Assembly (NCBI RefSeq): GCF_000763375.1
Contig: NZ_JPSY01000001.1
Span: forward strand, 1,922,001-1,986,000
Direction: 5' to 3'
Origin: Microbacterium profundi
Lineage (GTDB): Bacteria > Actinomycetota > Actinomycetes > Actinomycetales > Microbacteriaceae
Length of the DNA stretch: 64,000 nt
Position numbers and translations under genes: made by a program
Shown here: positions 34,492 through 43,909 of the stretch, piece after piece
Layout: every line of letters starts with the position of its first letter
How positions within the stretch are numbered: the stretch's first letter is position 1
Notes under the pieces: generated by a model
Seen by the model: only the letters and a program-made list of their open reading frames with translations
The model's database searches: none
Told to the model about the DNA's origin: nothing

Positions 34492-36393
34492 TCAGCGCAC
34501 GGGAGGCTCCTGATCCTCCCCGTGCGAGGGGATGTCCTGGTCGTCGTGAGCAGACAGCTCGTCCGCCGACACCAGGTCGTCGACGTCGAGCATCGCAGGG
34601 CCGGCATCCGCTCGGCTCTCCGCGCTGAGCAGTTCCACCGGGATGCGGATCGGCGTGGTCGGCGCGACCGGCAGCCCGAGGCGGCGCTGGAGGTTTCTCA
34701 GCCAGCGCGGCTGCGCCCCGAGCAGCCCCGTCTCGTCGCGTGCCTCGACCTCGAGGCCGTAGTAGTCGCCGATCTTGTCGATGAGCTGGGCCCGTTCTGC
34801 CCGCGCATACGCGCGCCGCTCGCGTATGAACGCCACCATCGTCGACCAGCAGATCAGCAGCATGACGATACTGAAGGGCAGAGCGATGGTGATGGCCGCC
34901 GTCTGCAGGGCGGTCAGACCGCCCGCGAGCAGCAGTGCGATGGCGAGTGCCGCGGTGATCAGCACGAAGAACGTGCGGATCCAGCGTTTCGGATTCTGCT
35001 GCCCGCCGGTCGCGATCATGCCCATCACGAGCGCGCCGGAGTCCGCCGACGTGATGAAGAAGATCCCGATGAGCAGGATGACTCCGATCGTGACGACCTG
35101 TGTTCCTGGCACGTACTCGAGCATCTGGAAGAGTGCGCCCTGCAGGTCGACCTCGCCGTCGGCGTTCAGCAGCGCCCCGGGCGTCTGAAGTTCAATCGCG
35201 AGCGCGGATCCGCCCAGGACCGAGAACCAGAGGATGCCGAGGAGCGTCGGAACGAGGATGACGCCGGCGACGAACTCGCGCACGGTGCGTCCCTTCGACA
35301 CTCGCGCGATGAAGATGCCCACGAACGGCGCCCACGAGATCCACCAGCCCCAGTAGAACGATGTCCACTGCGCCTGCCATTCCTCGCCGGCCGTGCCCTG
35401 GAACGCGCTGACATTGAAGGAGAGACCGACGAAGTTCTGGATGTAATAGCCGATCGACTGCACGAAGTCGCGCAGCAGGAACTCGCTCGGTCCCATGACG
35501 AGCAGATACAGCACGAGGAGTCCTGCGAGCACGAGATTCACCGTGGAGAGCAGCTTCATGCCCTTGGTGAGTCCTGACAGGACGGACATCAGCACGAAAA
35601 CGGAGATGATCAGGATCACGACGACCTGTGTCGTCTCATCGGGGTTCGCGATACCCGCGACTCCGAGGCCGGAACTGATCTGAATGACACCGAGACCCAG
35701 CGACGTGGCCACGCCGAAGAGCGTGCCGACGAGGGCGATGACGTCGATCGCGTGGCCCCACCCGCCCTCGACACGCTTGCCGAGCAGCGGTTCGAGCGTC
35801 CACCGGATCGAGATGGGACGGCCCCGACGGTGGATGGCGTACGCAAGAGCGAGGCCGATCACGATGTAGATCGACCAGGCATGCACGCCCCAGTGCAGAT
35901 ATGTCTGACCGAGAGCGGCCTGTGCCAGCTGCTCCGGAGTGCCGGTCACGCCCGGACGCGGGGTGGCGAAGTGGGTCAGCGGCTCTGACACACCGTAGAA
36001 CACCAGGCCGATGCCCATGCCGGCAGCGAACAGGAGCGAGAACCAGCTCAGCAGCGAGAACTCCGGCTCGTCATCATCTTTTCCGAGCTTGATGTCGCCG
36101 AAGCGACTGAATCCGAGGTACAGGCTGAACGCGACGAAGACCGCGGCGATGAGCACGTAGTACCAGTTGAAGGCGTTGACGATCGTGGTCTGGATGTTCT
36201 TGAACAGTGCCTCGGCGATGTCCGGCGCGATGAGTGTGAAGGCGACGAAGACGATGATGATGGCGGAGGCCGGCCAGAACACCCAGCGCTGCACCGGGGG
36301 GAGAGACCGGCGAGGCGCTGCCACAGCATCCGGTGAGGCGGTCGAGGCCGACGGGGGACGGTACTGACCGTTTGCGTTCTCCGGTTCGCTCAT
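34492..36393 (-). CDS. BCCT family betaine/carnitine/choline transporter
   Basis: 633 residues, twelve predicted helices, normal for the family. Typical segments are FYGVSEPLTHFATPRPG, HWGVHAWSIYIVIGLALAYA, SLGLGVIQISSGLG, and the Trp-rich substrate segment FYWGWWISWAPFVGIFIARVSKGRTVREF. The extra C-terminal 90 residues are charged and cytoplasmic, as in osmoregulated members. Likely role is Na+- or H+-driven uptake of a compatible solute. On the minus strand TAGCGT precedes ATG 36393 by 6 nt, so it has its own leaderless promoter although it follows the MFS gene by 38 nt. Confidence 0.93.
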   Translation of the reverse strand: MSEPENANGQYRPPSASTASPDAVAAPRRSLPPVQRWVFWPASAIIIVFVAFTLIAPDIAEALFKNIQTTIVNAFNWYYVLIAAVFVAFSLYLGFSRFGDIKLGKDDDEPEFSLLSWFSLLFAAGMGIGLVFYGVSEPLTHFATPRPGVTGTPEQLAQAALGQTYLHWGVHAWSIYIVIGLALAYAIHRRGRPISIRWTLEPLLGKRVEGGWGHAIDVIALVGTLFGVATSLGLGVIQISSGLGVAGIANPDETTQVVVILIISVFVLMSVLSGLTKGMKLLSTVNLVLAGLLVLYLLVMGPSEFLLRDFVQSIGYYIQNFVGLSFNVSAFQGTAGEEWQAQWTSFYWGWWISWAPFVGIFIARVSKGRTVREFVAGVILVPTLLGILWFSVLGGSALAIELQTPGALLNADGEVDLQGALFQMLEYVPGTQVVTIGVILLIGIFFITSADSGALVMGMIATGGQQNPKRWIRTFFVLITAALAIALLLAGGLTALQTAAITIALPFSIVMLLICWSTMVAFIRERRAYARAERAQLIDKIGDYYGLEVEARDETGLLGAQPRWLRNLQRRLGLPVAPTTPIRIPVELLSAESRADAGPAMLDVDDLVSADELSAHDDQDIPSHGEDQEPPVR

Positions 36394-36431
36394 CCCACCA
36401 CGCTAGTCATGCGCGGCGGAGAACGGGAGCC

Positions 36432-37766
36432 TCAGTCCGCGCGAAGGGTACGGATCGGTGTGGTGGCGGCCGCGACCTCGTCACTGAACTCCACGGGGTC
36501 GGCGCGCATCACGGAGATCGGCCGCGTCTCATCCAGCGTCAGGCGGAAGCGGGTGTTCTTCTGACGGTGCAGACGCCCTGAGGCCAGCATCCACGTCACA
36601 CCCACCGCCATGGCGACGAGTCCCGCGATGCCGCCGAACATGATCGATGCCCGAGGGCCCGCCACATCCGTGATCCAGCCCGCGATGGGCGCGCCGATCG
36701 GCGTCGACCCCATGACGACGGCCATGTACAACGCCAGCACGCGTCCGCGCAGTGCGGGGTCGGTCGTGGTCTGGACGTAGCCGTTGGCGGTGGTGAGCAT
36801 GGTCACGGTGGAGAATCCGACGAAGATCAGGACCGCGGCGTAGCTCCAGTAGCTCGGCATCCAGGAGGAGATCATCGATGCCAGCCCGAAACCGCCCGCA
36901 GCGATCACCAGCACGCGGATGCGCGCCCTGTCCCGCCGTGCGGCCAGCAGGGCACCCGCGAGGGAGCCGATCGCCAGCACCGAGCTGAGCACACCGTATC
37001 CGTCCGCCTCGCGTCCGAACTCCAACGCCATGGTCGAGGCGTAGATCGGGAAGTTCATGCCGAACGCGCCGATCAGGAACACCATCACGAACGTCACCTT
37101 GAGATCGCTCCGGCCCCAGACGTAGCGGAAGCCCTCGGCGAGACGCGTGCGCCCGGTGTTCTTGATGCGGGGAAGCAGCTCGCGGGAGCGGATCAGCACG
37201 AGCGCGACGAGCATCGCGAGGAAGGTCGCCGCGTTGATCACGAACACCCAGCCCGTGCCGACCGCGACGATGAGCAGGCCTCCGACGGCGGGACCGATGA
37301 GCCTCGCCATGTTGAACGACGCCGAGTTCAGCGCCACGGCGTTCGAAGCATCGCCCACCGTGACCATGTCGGAGACGAACGCCTGGCGTGCGGGTGCATC
37401 GAAGGCGTTCGTGATGCCGAAGGCCAGTGCGAAGCAGAACATCAGCGGCAGCGTCATGACTCCGGTGAGCAGCAGGGCCGCGACGCCGATTGCGAGCCCC
37501 ATCAGTACCGTCTGTGTGAGCAGCAGGATCTTGCGCCGGTCGAATCGGTCGGCGACCCAGCCGGTGAGACTGACCAGCACCAGGGGCGGCCCGAACTGCA
37601 GCGCCATGGTGAAGCCCATCGCGGTGGCGTCGTTGTCGGTCAGCTCGGTGAGCACGACCCAGTCCTGCGCGGTTGCCTGCATCCAGCCGCCGACGTTCGA
37701 CACCAGAGCGCCGAGGAACCAGATCCGGTAGTTGAACGAGCTGAAGGAGCGGAACATGGCGGTCAT
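36432..37766 (-). CDS. MFS transporter, drug/siderophore exporter-like
   Basis: 444 residues, twelve helices. The N-terminus FNYRIWFLGALVSNVGGWMQ and the loop ADRFDRRKILLLTQ match the EntS/MFS_3 group. It is coupled to the marR gene upstream by an ATGA overlap, the common layout of a MarR-controlled exporter. Substrate unknown. The C-terminal tail of about 40 residues after the last helix is cytoplasmic. Confidence 0.9.
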   Translation of the reverse strand: MTAMFRSFSSFNYRIWFLGALVSNVGGWMQATAQDWVVLTELTDNDATAMGFTMALQFGPPLVLVSLTGWVADRFDRRKILLLTQTVLMGLAIGVAALLLTGVMTLPLMFCFALAFGITNAFDAPARQAFVSDMVTVGDASNAVALNSASFNMARLIGPAVGGLLIVAVGTGWVFVINAATFLAMLVALVLIRSRELLPRIKNTGRTRLAEGFRYVWGRSDLKVTFVMVFLIGAFGMNFPIYASTMALEFGREADGYGVLSSVLAIGSLAGALLAARRDRARIRVLVIAAGGFGLASMISSWMPSYWSYAAVLIFVGFSTVTMLTTANGYVQTTTDPALRGRVLALYMAVVMGSTPIGAPIAGWITDVAGPRASIMFGGIAGLVAMAVGVTWMLASGRLHRQKNTRFRLTLDETRPISVMRADPVEFSDEVAAATTPIRTLRAD

Positions 37767-38203
37767 CGTTCTGCCACCTTCCGCATCAGGGATGCCGCTT
37801 CTCGGAGCGTGCGCAGCTCGTCGTCGGTGAAGTCGAACTCGGCGAGCGCATCGGCCAGCGCGGCATCGCGCTTCTGCACGGTCGCGGCGACGATCTCGGT
37901 GCCGGTGTCGGTGATCTCGATGTAGACGCGCCGCCGGTCCTCGTCGCTCGGCACGCGGACGACGTGGCCGCTCTCGGCCAGCGCATCCACGATGTTCGAC
38001 ATCGTCGGCGCGCTCACGCGCTCTCGTTGGGCGAGCTCGCCCACCGGCAGTCGGCCGTTGCCGCGCAGGCAGGCGAGCACGGCGAACTGCGCGTCACTGA
38101 TGCTGTCGACGGCGCGCTCGCGGCGCAGGCGCCTGGCGAGGCGGAAGGTCGCCAGGCGCAGATCGGTGGCGGTCGCGTGCAGAAGGTCATCCGGTTCAGT
38201 CAT
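37763..38203 (-). CDS. MarR family transcriptional regulator
   Basis: 146 residues: ATFRLARRLRRERAVDSISDAQFAVL, HTH GELAQRERVSAPTMSNIVDALAES, wing GHVVRVPSDEDRRRVYIEIT. Probably represses itself and the exporter gene with which it overlaps by 4 nt. A near-perfect 17-bp dyad lies directly upstream of ATG 38203. Confidence 0.9.
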   Translation of the reverse strand: MTEPDDLLHATATDLRLATFRLARRLRRERAVDSISDAQFAVLACLRGNGRLPVGELAQRERVSAPTMSNIVDALAESGHVVRVPSDEDRRRVYIEITDTGTEIVAATVQKRDAALADALAEFDFTDDELRTLREAASLMRKVAER

Positions 38204-38206
38204 TAC

Positions 38207-38223
38207 TTAGGTAGTCTAACTAA
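38207..38223. promoter_or_regulatory. MarR-type operator between marR and cutC
   Basis: TTAGGTAGTCTAACTAA: the 8-bp arms match at 7 of 8 positions around a central T. The AT-rich dyad sits 4 bp upstream of the marR start codon and 22 bp before cutC, so one repressor could control both directions. The low-GC sequence stands out from its surroundings and fits classical MarR sites. Confidence 0.7.
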
Positions 38224-38245
38224 ATTTCCTGAGAATGGGGGCAGA

Positions 38246-38989
38246 ATGGATGCCGTGAACATCGCACTCGAACTCGCCGTCCAGGACCCGGCCGGCGTTC
38301 GCGTCGCACGTGAGGTCGGCGCTGCGCGCGTCGAGCTGGCCCAGGCACTCGCACTCGGCGGCCTCACGCCGTCGCCGGCGACACTCGAACTCGCACGCGA
38401 GGCGGCGGGGGAGGACGGCCCTGAGATCCATGTGCTGATCCGCCCGCGTGCCGGCGGGTTCCACTACGACCCGGACGAGATCGCCGTGTCTGTGCGCGAC
38501 GTGGCATGGGCGGTCGCCAACGGCGCTGACGGCGTGGTCATCGGCGCACTCGATGCATCCGGTGAACTCGATCTCGATGCGATGGCGAGACTGCGAGACG
38601 CCGCGGGCGAGGCCTCGGTCACGTTGCACCGTGCGATCGACGTCACCGCCGATCCCGCGGCGACGCTGGAGCGTGCCATCGGTCTCGGTCTGCGGCGTGT
38701 GCTGACCTCCGGCGGGGCCTCGACCGCGATCGAGGGCGTCGAGACTCTGCGCGCACTCGTGACGGTCGCAGGCGGCCGCATCCAGGTCATGGCGGGAAGT
38801 GGCGTGGTGGCCGGCAGTGCTTCTGCTCTCGTGGCGACCGGTGTCGACGCGCTGCACTTCTCGGCGAAGCGCGCTGTCGCCGGCGACGGGCCCGGCATCC
38901 GTATGGGGTCGGCCTCGGATGGTGTCGGAGGCTACGAGGTCACCGACCGCATTGCAGCCTTCGCCGTGCGGGAGGCGCTCGGAATCTGA
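38246..38989 (+). CDS. cutC: CutC family protein (copper homeostasis family name)
   Basis: 247 residues forming a TIM barrel: IALELAVQDPAGVRVAREVG with a conserved Asp, IHVLIRPRAGGFHYDPDE, GADGVVIGALDASGELD, VTLHRAIDVTADP, GLRRVLTSGGASTAIEG, VMAGSGVVAGSASAL. The name derives from E. coli copper-sensitivity work; the real activity is not settled. ATG 38246 has only a weak ribosome site. It diverges from marR-MFS across a 42-bp gap. Confidence 0.9.
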   Translation: MDAVNIALELAVQDPAGVRVAREVGAARVELAQALALGGLTPSPATLELAREAAGEDGPEIHVLIRPRAGGFHYDPDEIAVSVRDVAWAVANGADGVVIGALDASGELDLDAMARLRDAAGEASVTLHRAIDVTADPAATLERAIGLGLRRVLTSGGASTAIEGVETLRALVTVAGGRIQVMAGSGVVAGSASALVATGVDALHFSAKRAVAGDGPGIRMGSASDGVGGYEVTDRIAAFAVREALGI

Positions 38990-39086
38990 GCGGATGCGGC
39001 GGCGGTGGCTGCCGACGGATGAACGGCGGTTGCGGTGCATCCGACATCTCGCTGACGCGGACGCGCCTGATACGTAGACTCGACGC

Positions 39087-39962
39087 ATGCCCCAGACCTC
39101 GGAGTTCACCGACGCGCACGGCGTCGCGATCGTCTACGACGTCCACGAGGCGGTGGGGGCGTCCCGCGGGGTCGTGCAACTGCTGCACGGCGTCGGCGAG
39201 CACGCCGGCCGTTACTCGGCGCTGATCGCCGCGCTGACCGGTGCCGGCTTCATCGTGTACGCCGACGATCATCGCGGGCATGGACGCACCGGCATCCGCC
39301 AGCACGACGGCGAATCGGCGAAACTCGGCAAGCTCGGCAAGGGCGGGATGCGTGCCGCGAAGGACGCGATCTGGCAGCTCACCGGCATCATCCGCGAGGA
39401 GCATCCCGACCTGCCTCTGGTGCTGCTCGGGCATTCCTGGGGGTCGTTCCTCGCGCAGATGCTCGTCAACGATCATCCGGAGGCGTGGGATGCCGTGATC
39501 CTCTCCGGCTCGGCGCTTCGCACGCCGCGCGATCTCAACGCCGCACCGTTGAACGCGCGATGGGAGGCCGCGGAGGCGTCCGGCTACGAATGGCTCAGCC
39601 GCGATGCCGCGGTGTGGAAGATGTTCGACGACGACCCGCTCACCACGAACGTGCCGCTGCTGAAGCTGTTCGGCCCCGTCGAGGCGCTGAAGCTGTACGG
39701 GCGGCCGGCGAAGGATCTCGGGCGCGACATCCCGATGCTGCTGCTGGTCGGTCGCGACGATCCGGTAGGTGGCCCGCACAGCGTGCACAAGCTCGCCGAA
39801 GAGTACCGCAGCCGCTCGGGCCTCACCGACGTCACGACGCTGGTGTATCCGGATGCGCGGCACGAGATCTTCAACGAACTGCAGCAGGACGAGGTGCGCG
39901 CCGACCTGCTCGCCTGGCTCGACAAGCACATCGCCGCGCCCGCCGATGGCGCTGCGGCATAA
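39087..39962 (+). CDS. Alpha/beta hydrolase, monoacylglycerol lipase-like
   Basis: 291 residues. VVQLLHGVGEHAGRYSALI, VYADDHRGHGRTG, nucleophile elbow LLGHSWGSFLAQM (Ser in GHSWG), acid in LVGRDDPVGG and His in YPDARHEIFNEL complete the triad. This is the serine aminopeptidase_S33/MGLP-like group. TAGACT 6 nt before ATG 39087 indicates a leaderless mRNA. Confidence 0.9.
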   Translation: MPQTSEFTDAHGVAIVYDVHEAVGASRGVVQLLHGVGEHAGRYSALIAALTGAGFIVYADDHRGHGRTGIRQHDGESAKLGKLGKGGMRAAKDAIWQLTGIIREEHPDLPLVLLGHSWGSFLAQMLVNDHPEAWDAVILSGSALRTPRDLNAAPLNARWEAAEASGYEWLSRDAAVWKMFDDDPLTTNVPLLKLFGPVEALKLYGRPAKDLGRDIPMLLLVGRDDPVGGPHSVHKLAEEYRSRSGLTDVTTLVYPDARHEIFNELQQDEVRADLLAWLDKHIAAPADGAAA

Positions 39963-39971
39963 GCTGGACTC

Positions 39972-41021
39972 GTGCATGGTGAGTACAAGGTCCCCGGTGG
40001 AAAGCTCGTCGTCGTCGATCTCGAGGTCGAGGACGGTCGACTGACCGACTTCCGCCTCGCCGGCGATTTCTTCCTCGAACCAGACAGCGCTCTCGAAGAC
40101 ATCAACGCGGCGGTCAACGGACTGCCTGTCGAGACGGATGCCACGGCCATCGCCGCGGCGGTCCGCGAGGCGCTGCCCGCGGGGGCCCAGCTGCTCGGCT
40201 TCAACCCCGAATCGGTCGGCACCGCCGTGCGCCGCGCACTCGTCACTGCTCCGGGCTGGCGCGACTTCGATTGGGAGATCGTGCACGAGAAAGCCGTCTC
40301 GCCGCGCATGAATCTCGCGCTCGACGAGGTGCTCACGTCCCGCGTCGGCGAGGGCCGTCGCCGGCCGACGTTGCGGATCTGGGAGTGGGACGAGTCGGCC
40401 GTCGTGATCGGCTCTTTCCAGTCGTACCGCAATGAAGTCGATCCCGAAGGCGCCGCCAAGCACGGCTTCGACGTCGTCCGACGCATCTCCGGCGGCGGGG
40501 CGATGCTCATGGCGGCCGGTCAGATCATCACCTATTCGCTGTACGTGCCGGCATCCCTCGTGCAGGGCCTGACGTTCGCCGATTCCTACGCGTTCCTCGA
40601 CGACTGGGTACTGCAGGCCTTGAAGTCGGTCGGTATCGACGCGACCTACCAGCCGCTCAACGACATCGCGAGCCCCACCGGTAAGATCGGCGGGGCGGCG
40701 CAGAAGCGCCTCGCGAACGGTGGCGTGCTGCACCACGCGACGATCTCCTACGACATCGACGGCCAGGTCATGACCGAGGTGCTGCGCATCGGACGCGAGA
40801 AGCTCAGCGACAAGGGCACCACCTCCGCTGCGAAACGCGTCGATCCGCTGCGCACGCAGACCGGCCTCAGCCGGGCCGAGATCATCGAGATCTTCAAGGC
40901 GACTTTCCGATCGCTGACGGATGCCGAGGACGGTGCGATCACCGCCGACGAGTATGCCGATGCCGAGGCCCTAGTGGAGTCGAAGTTCTCGACCGACGCA
41001 TGGCTGCACCGCGTACCGTGA
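39972..41021 (+). CDS. Lipoate--protein ligase family protein with N-terminal accessory domain
   Basis: 349 residues. Residues 1-90 (YKVPGGKLVVVDLEVEDGRL, FFLEPDSALEDINAAVNG) look like the lipoate-ligase C-terminal accessory domain (LplB-like), here placed first. Residues 95-345 are the BPL/LplA/LipB catalytic fold with RRISGGGAMLM and the active-site Lys in PTGKIGGAAQKR (about K238). It should attach lipoate or octanoate to 2-oxoacid dehydrogenases or GcvH. GTG 39972 lies 6 nt after TAAGCT (leaderless). Its end overlaps the methyltransferase gene. Confidence 0.88.
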   Translation: MHGEYKVPGGKLVVVDLEVEDGRLTDFRLAGDFFLEPDSALEDINAAVNGLPVETDATAIAAAVREALPAGAQLLGFNPESVGTAVRRALVTAPGWRDFDWEIVHEKAVSPRMNLALDEVLTSRVGEGRRRPTLRIWEWDESAVVIGSFQSYRNEVDPEGAAKHGFDVVRRISGGGAMLMAAGQIITYSLYVPASLVQGLTFADSYAFLDDWVLQALKSVGIDATYQPLNDIASPTGKIGGAAQKRLANGGVLHHATISYDIDGQVMTEVLRIGREKLSDKGTTSAAKRVDPLRTQTGLSRAEIIEIFKATFRSLTDAEDGAITADEYADAEALVESKFSTDAWLHRVP

Positions 41022-41974
41022 CAGTCTCTCATCCGGTCCCTGAGCCTGTCGAAGGATCCGTCTCGATCATCCAGGGCGACAACCTCGCGATCGCGAAGAC
41101 GCTGCCCTCGGCATCCTTCACGCTCGTCTATCTCGACCCGCCGTTCAATACGGGCCGCGCGCAGAATCGCCAGGTCGTGACCGCCCGTCGCGCGTTCACA
41201 ACTCCTCAAGAACCGACCGAACTCGTGGGTTCAGATGCCGAAACCGGTGAATCTGTTGAGGCTTCGAGGAATTCTGAACAGCAGGCGCGGAAGGAAATCC
41301 GGAACGGCTTCCACGGGCACGCTTACGAGCGCGTGCGCGGCATGCTGCGCAGCTACGACGACAGCTTCGATGACTACGGCGACTTCCTCATGCCCAGACT
41401 CGAGGAGGCCTGGCGCCTGCTCGCCGAAGACGGCACGCTCTACCTGCATCTCGATTACCGCGAGGCGCACTACGCCAAGGTGATGCTCGACGCCGTGTTC
41501 GGGCGCGACTGCTTCCTCAACGAACTCATCTGGGCCTACGACTACGGCGCCAAGTCCCGTAGGCGCTGGCCGACCAAGCACGACACGATCCTCGTCTACG
41601 TGAAGACGCCGGGTGGGCACGTCTTCAACTCCGACGACATCGACCGCGAGCCGTACATGGCGCCAGGGCTCGTCACCGCTGAGAAGGCGGCGCGCGGCAA
41701 GCTGCCCACCGACGTCTGGTGGCACACGATCGTGCCGACGACGGGGCGCGAGAAGACCGGCTATCCGACTCAGAAGCCCGAGGGCATCATCCGCCGGATC
41801 GTGCAGGCCTCGAGCAGGCCGGGTGACCGGGTGCTCGACCTCTTCGCCGGCAGCGGCACGACAGGGGCGGTGGCATCCGCCCTCGGCCGCGAAGCCGTGC
41901 TCGTCGACGACAACCCGGAAGCCGTGCACGTCATGACGCAGCGGATGCCGCACGCCGAGGTCACGACCTTCTGA
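41000..41974 (+). CDS. Site-specific DNA methyltransferase (beta class, orphan)
   Basis: 324 residues. The catalytic motif IV is LDPPFNTG (about D46) and the AdoMet motif I follows near the C-terminus as VLDLFAGSGTTGA (about 280), the order of beta-class N4-cytosine/N6-adenine enzymes. HTIVPTTGREKTGYPTQKPEGIIRRIV is the usual motif before it. No endonuclease or specificity gene is adjacent, so it is an orphan. Start choices are ATG 41000 (22-nt overlap with the ligase gene) or GTG 41018 (GTGA overlap). The segment HPVPEPVEGS comes from the 19-bp repeat, so the N-terminus is not conserved sequence. Confidence 0.88.
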   Translation: MAAPRTVTVSHPVPEPVEGSVSIIQGDNLAIAKTLPSASFTLVYLDPPFNTGRAQNRQVVTARRAFTTPQEPTELVGSDAETGESVEASRNSEQQARKEIRNGFHGHAYERVRGMLRSYDDSFDDYGDFLMPRLEEAWRLLAEDGTLYLHLDYREAHYAKVMLDAVFGRDCFLNELIWAYDYGAKSRRRWPTKHDTILVYVKTPGGHVFNSDDIDREPYMAPGLVTAEKAARGKLPTDVWWHTIVPTTGREKTGYPTQKPEGIIRRIVQASSRPGDRVLDLFAGSGTTGAVASALGREAVLVDDNPEAVHVMTQRMPHAEVTTF

Positions 41975-42080
41975 GCACCCTGCCGTCCTGAAGTTCCAGG
42001 ACGTCGTCCACGGCGGTGAACTCCGCGACGTCGTGCGTCACGGCGAGCACCATCATCGCGCTGCTCGCGCAGAGCTTCAT
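41961..42080 (-). pseudogene. Remnant of an ABC transporter ATPase C-terminus (39-codon ORF)
   Basis: Minus-strand reading from ATG 42080 gives MKLCASSAMMVLAVTHDVAE, then FTAVDDVLELQDGRVLRRS and a stop. VLAVTHD with the H-loop His and DDVLELQDGRVL are the last strands of a LolD/SalX-type ABC ATPase. Walker A, signature and Walker B are absent, so only the tail survives. It overlaps the 3' end of the methyltransferase gene by 14 nt. It could be translated as a tiny protein, but decay is more likely. Confidence 0.55.
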
Positions 42081-42153
42081 CGACACCGATATTGTGGCAA
42101 GGGCCTCTCACACCGTCGACTTCACTGAGAACTGACCCATTCCAGGAGGAACC

Positions 42154-43392
42154 ATGATCATCGACAAGGCTGAAGTCATCGTCACCAGCCCGGGGCGCAA
42201 CTTCGTGACGTTGCGACTGACGACGGACGAGGGGCACGTGGGCATCGGCGATGCCACTCTGAACGGCCGCGAGCTCGCAGTGGTGAGCTACCTCAGGGAC
42301 CACGTCGTGCCGCTGCTGATCGGCCGCGACGCGCACCGCATCGAGGACACCTGGCAGTTCCTGTACCGCTCGGCGTACTGGCGTCGGGGCCCGGTGACGA
42401 TGGCGGCGATCGCATCGGTCGACATGGCGCTGTGGGACATCAAGGGCAAGGCCGCGGGGATGCCGGTATACCAGTTGCTCGGCGGTGCGAGCCGTACCGG
42501 GCTGATGGCATACGGCCACGCATCCGGTAAGAGCCTGCCCGAACTGTTCGACTCGATCCGCTCGCACCAGGAGCAGGGATACCGCTCCATTCGCGTGCAG
42601 ACCGGCGTGCCGGGCCTGAAGGCGATCTACGGCATCGCGTCGCAGGCCGCCGACACCGCCGATGGCAGCATCCGCTACGACCACGAGCCGGCCCGTCGCG
42701 GCGCGACTCCGACCGAGGAGGACTGGGACACCCGCGCGTACATGCGTCATCTGCCCGGCGTCTTCGAGGCCGTGCGCAACGAGTTCGGCCCCGAGCTGCC
42801 ACTGCTGCACGACGGACACCACCGGATGACGCCGATCCAGGCCGCACGCCTCGGCAAGGACCTCGAGCCCTACGACCTGTTCTGGCTCGAGGACTGCACG
42901 CCGGCCGAGAACCAGGAGGCGCTGCGTCTGGTGCGTCAGCACACGACCACTCCGCTGGCCATCGGTGAGATCTTCAACACGGTGTGGGACTTCAAGGACC
43001 TGATCCGCGAGCAGCTGATCGACTACGTCCGCGGCGCTGTCACCCACATGGGCGGGATCTCGGCGTTGAAGAAGACGCTGGACTACGCGGCCCAGTACCA
43101 GATCAAGTCCGGCATGCACGGACCGACCGACATCTCGCCGGTCGGCATGGCCGCCGCGATGCACCTCGGGCTCAGCATCCACAACTTCGGGATCCAGGAG
43201 TACATGCAGCACTCCGCCCAGACGAACGAGGTCTTCCAGCAGTCCTTCACCTGGGAGAACGGCATGCTGCACCCGGGTGACCAGCCGGGCCTCGGCGTCA
43301 CTCTCGACGTCGACGAGGCGGGCAAGTACCCGTACGAGCAGGCGTACCTGCCGTACAACCGCCTTGCTGACGGAACCGTTCATGACTGGTGA
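42154..43392 (+). CDS. manD: D-mannonate dehydratase, ManD (enolase superfamily)
   Basis: 412 residues. It would dehydrate D-mannonate to 2-keto-3-deoxygluconate in glucuronate breakdown. N-terminal capping domain [20 protein letters not shown], barrel segments [18 protein letters not shown], the metal-ligand region [41 protein letters not shown], and the ManD-type long loop ([20 protein letters not shown]). Length is typical. Some close relatives act on other sugar acids or barely at all. AGGAGG precedes ATG 42154; the gene overlaps gntK by 11 nt. Confidence 0.9.
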   Translation: MIIDKAEVIVTSPGRNFVTLRLTTDEGHVGIGDATLNGRELAVVSYLRDHVVPLLIGRDAHRIEDTWQFLYRSAYWRRGPVTMAAIASVDMALWDIKGKAAGMPVYQLLGGASRTGLMAYGHASGKSLPELFDSIRSHQEQGYRSIRVQTGVPGLKAIYGIASQAADTADGSIRYDHEPARRGATPTEEDWDTRAYMRHLPGVFEAVRNEFGPELPLLHDGHHRMTPIQAARLGKDLEPYDLFWLEDCTPAENQEALRLVRQHTTTPLAIGEIFNTVWDFKDLIREQLIDYVRGAVTHMGGISALKKTLDYAAQYQIKSGMHGPTDISPVGMAAAMHLGLSIHNFGIQEYMQHSAQTNEVFQQSFTWENGMLHPGDQPGLGVTLDVDEAGKYPYEQAYLPYNRLADGTVHDW

Positions 43393-43909
43393 GGCGGGAG
43401 CGGGCGAGCCCCTGATCTGCGTCATGGGAGTCTCGGCCGCGGGCAAGTCCACGGTCGGGATCGCACTGGCTTCCGCGCTCGGCGTGAGTTTCGAAGACGC
43501 CGACCCGCTGCACTCCGAAGCCAACCGCGCGAAGATGAACGCGGGGACGCCACTGACCGACGAGGACCGCTGGTCGTGGCTCGATGCGGTGGGCGGCCGG
43601 TTCGCCGCCCACGAGAGCGATGGTCTCGTCCTGGCCTGCAGTGCACTGCGTCGCGCCTACCGGGATCGCATCCGTGCGGCCGCGCCCGACGTGCTCTTCG
43701 TGCACCTGCACGGCTCGAGGGAGCTGCTCGGCAGTCGCGCGGCCGCGCGGACGGGCCACTTCATGCCGCCCGCGCTCCTCGAATCGCAGCTCGCGACGCT
43801 GGACGAGCTCGAGCCCGACGAGGCAGGCATGGTCGTCGTGGTCGACAAGACGCCGGAGGAGATCGTGCGCGAGATCCTCGACCGCCTCGGCGTGGCCTCG
43901 ACTCGCTGA
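43382..43909 (+). CDS. gntK: Gluconokinase
   Basis: 175 residues. P-loop [11 protein letters not shown] (about residues 16-26), [31 protein letters not shown] and [15 protein letters not shown] are the standard thermoresistant-type gluconokinase motifs. It phosphorylates D-gluconate to 6-phosphogluconate. Start ATG 43382 lies inside the end of manD, so the two sugar-acid genes are coupled. The last codons (SerThrArg, stop) lead straight into the 31-bp tandem repeat. Confidence 0.94.
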   Translation: MTGEAGAGEPLICVMGVSAAGKSTVGIALASALGVSFEDADPLHSEANRAKMNAGTPLTDEDRWSWLDAVGGRFAAHESDGLVLACSALRRAYRDRIRAAAPDVLFVHLHGSRELLGSRAAARTGHFMPPALLESQLATLDELEPDEAGMVVVVDKTPEEIVREILDRLGVASTR

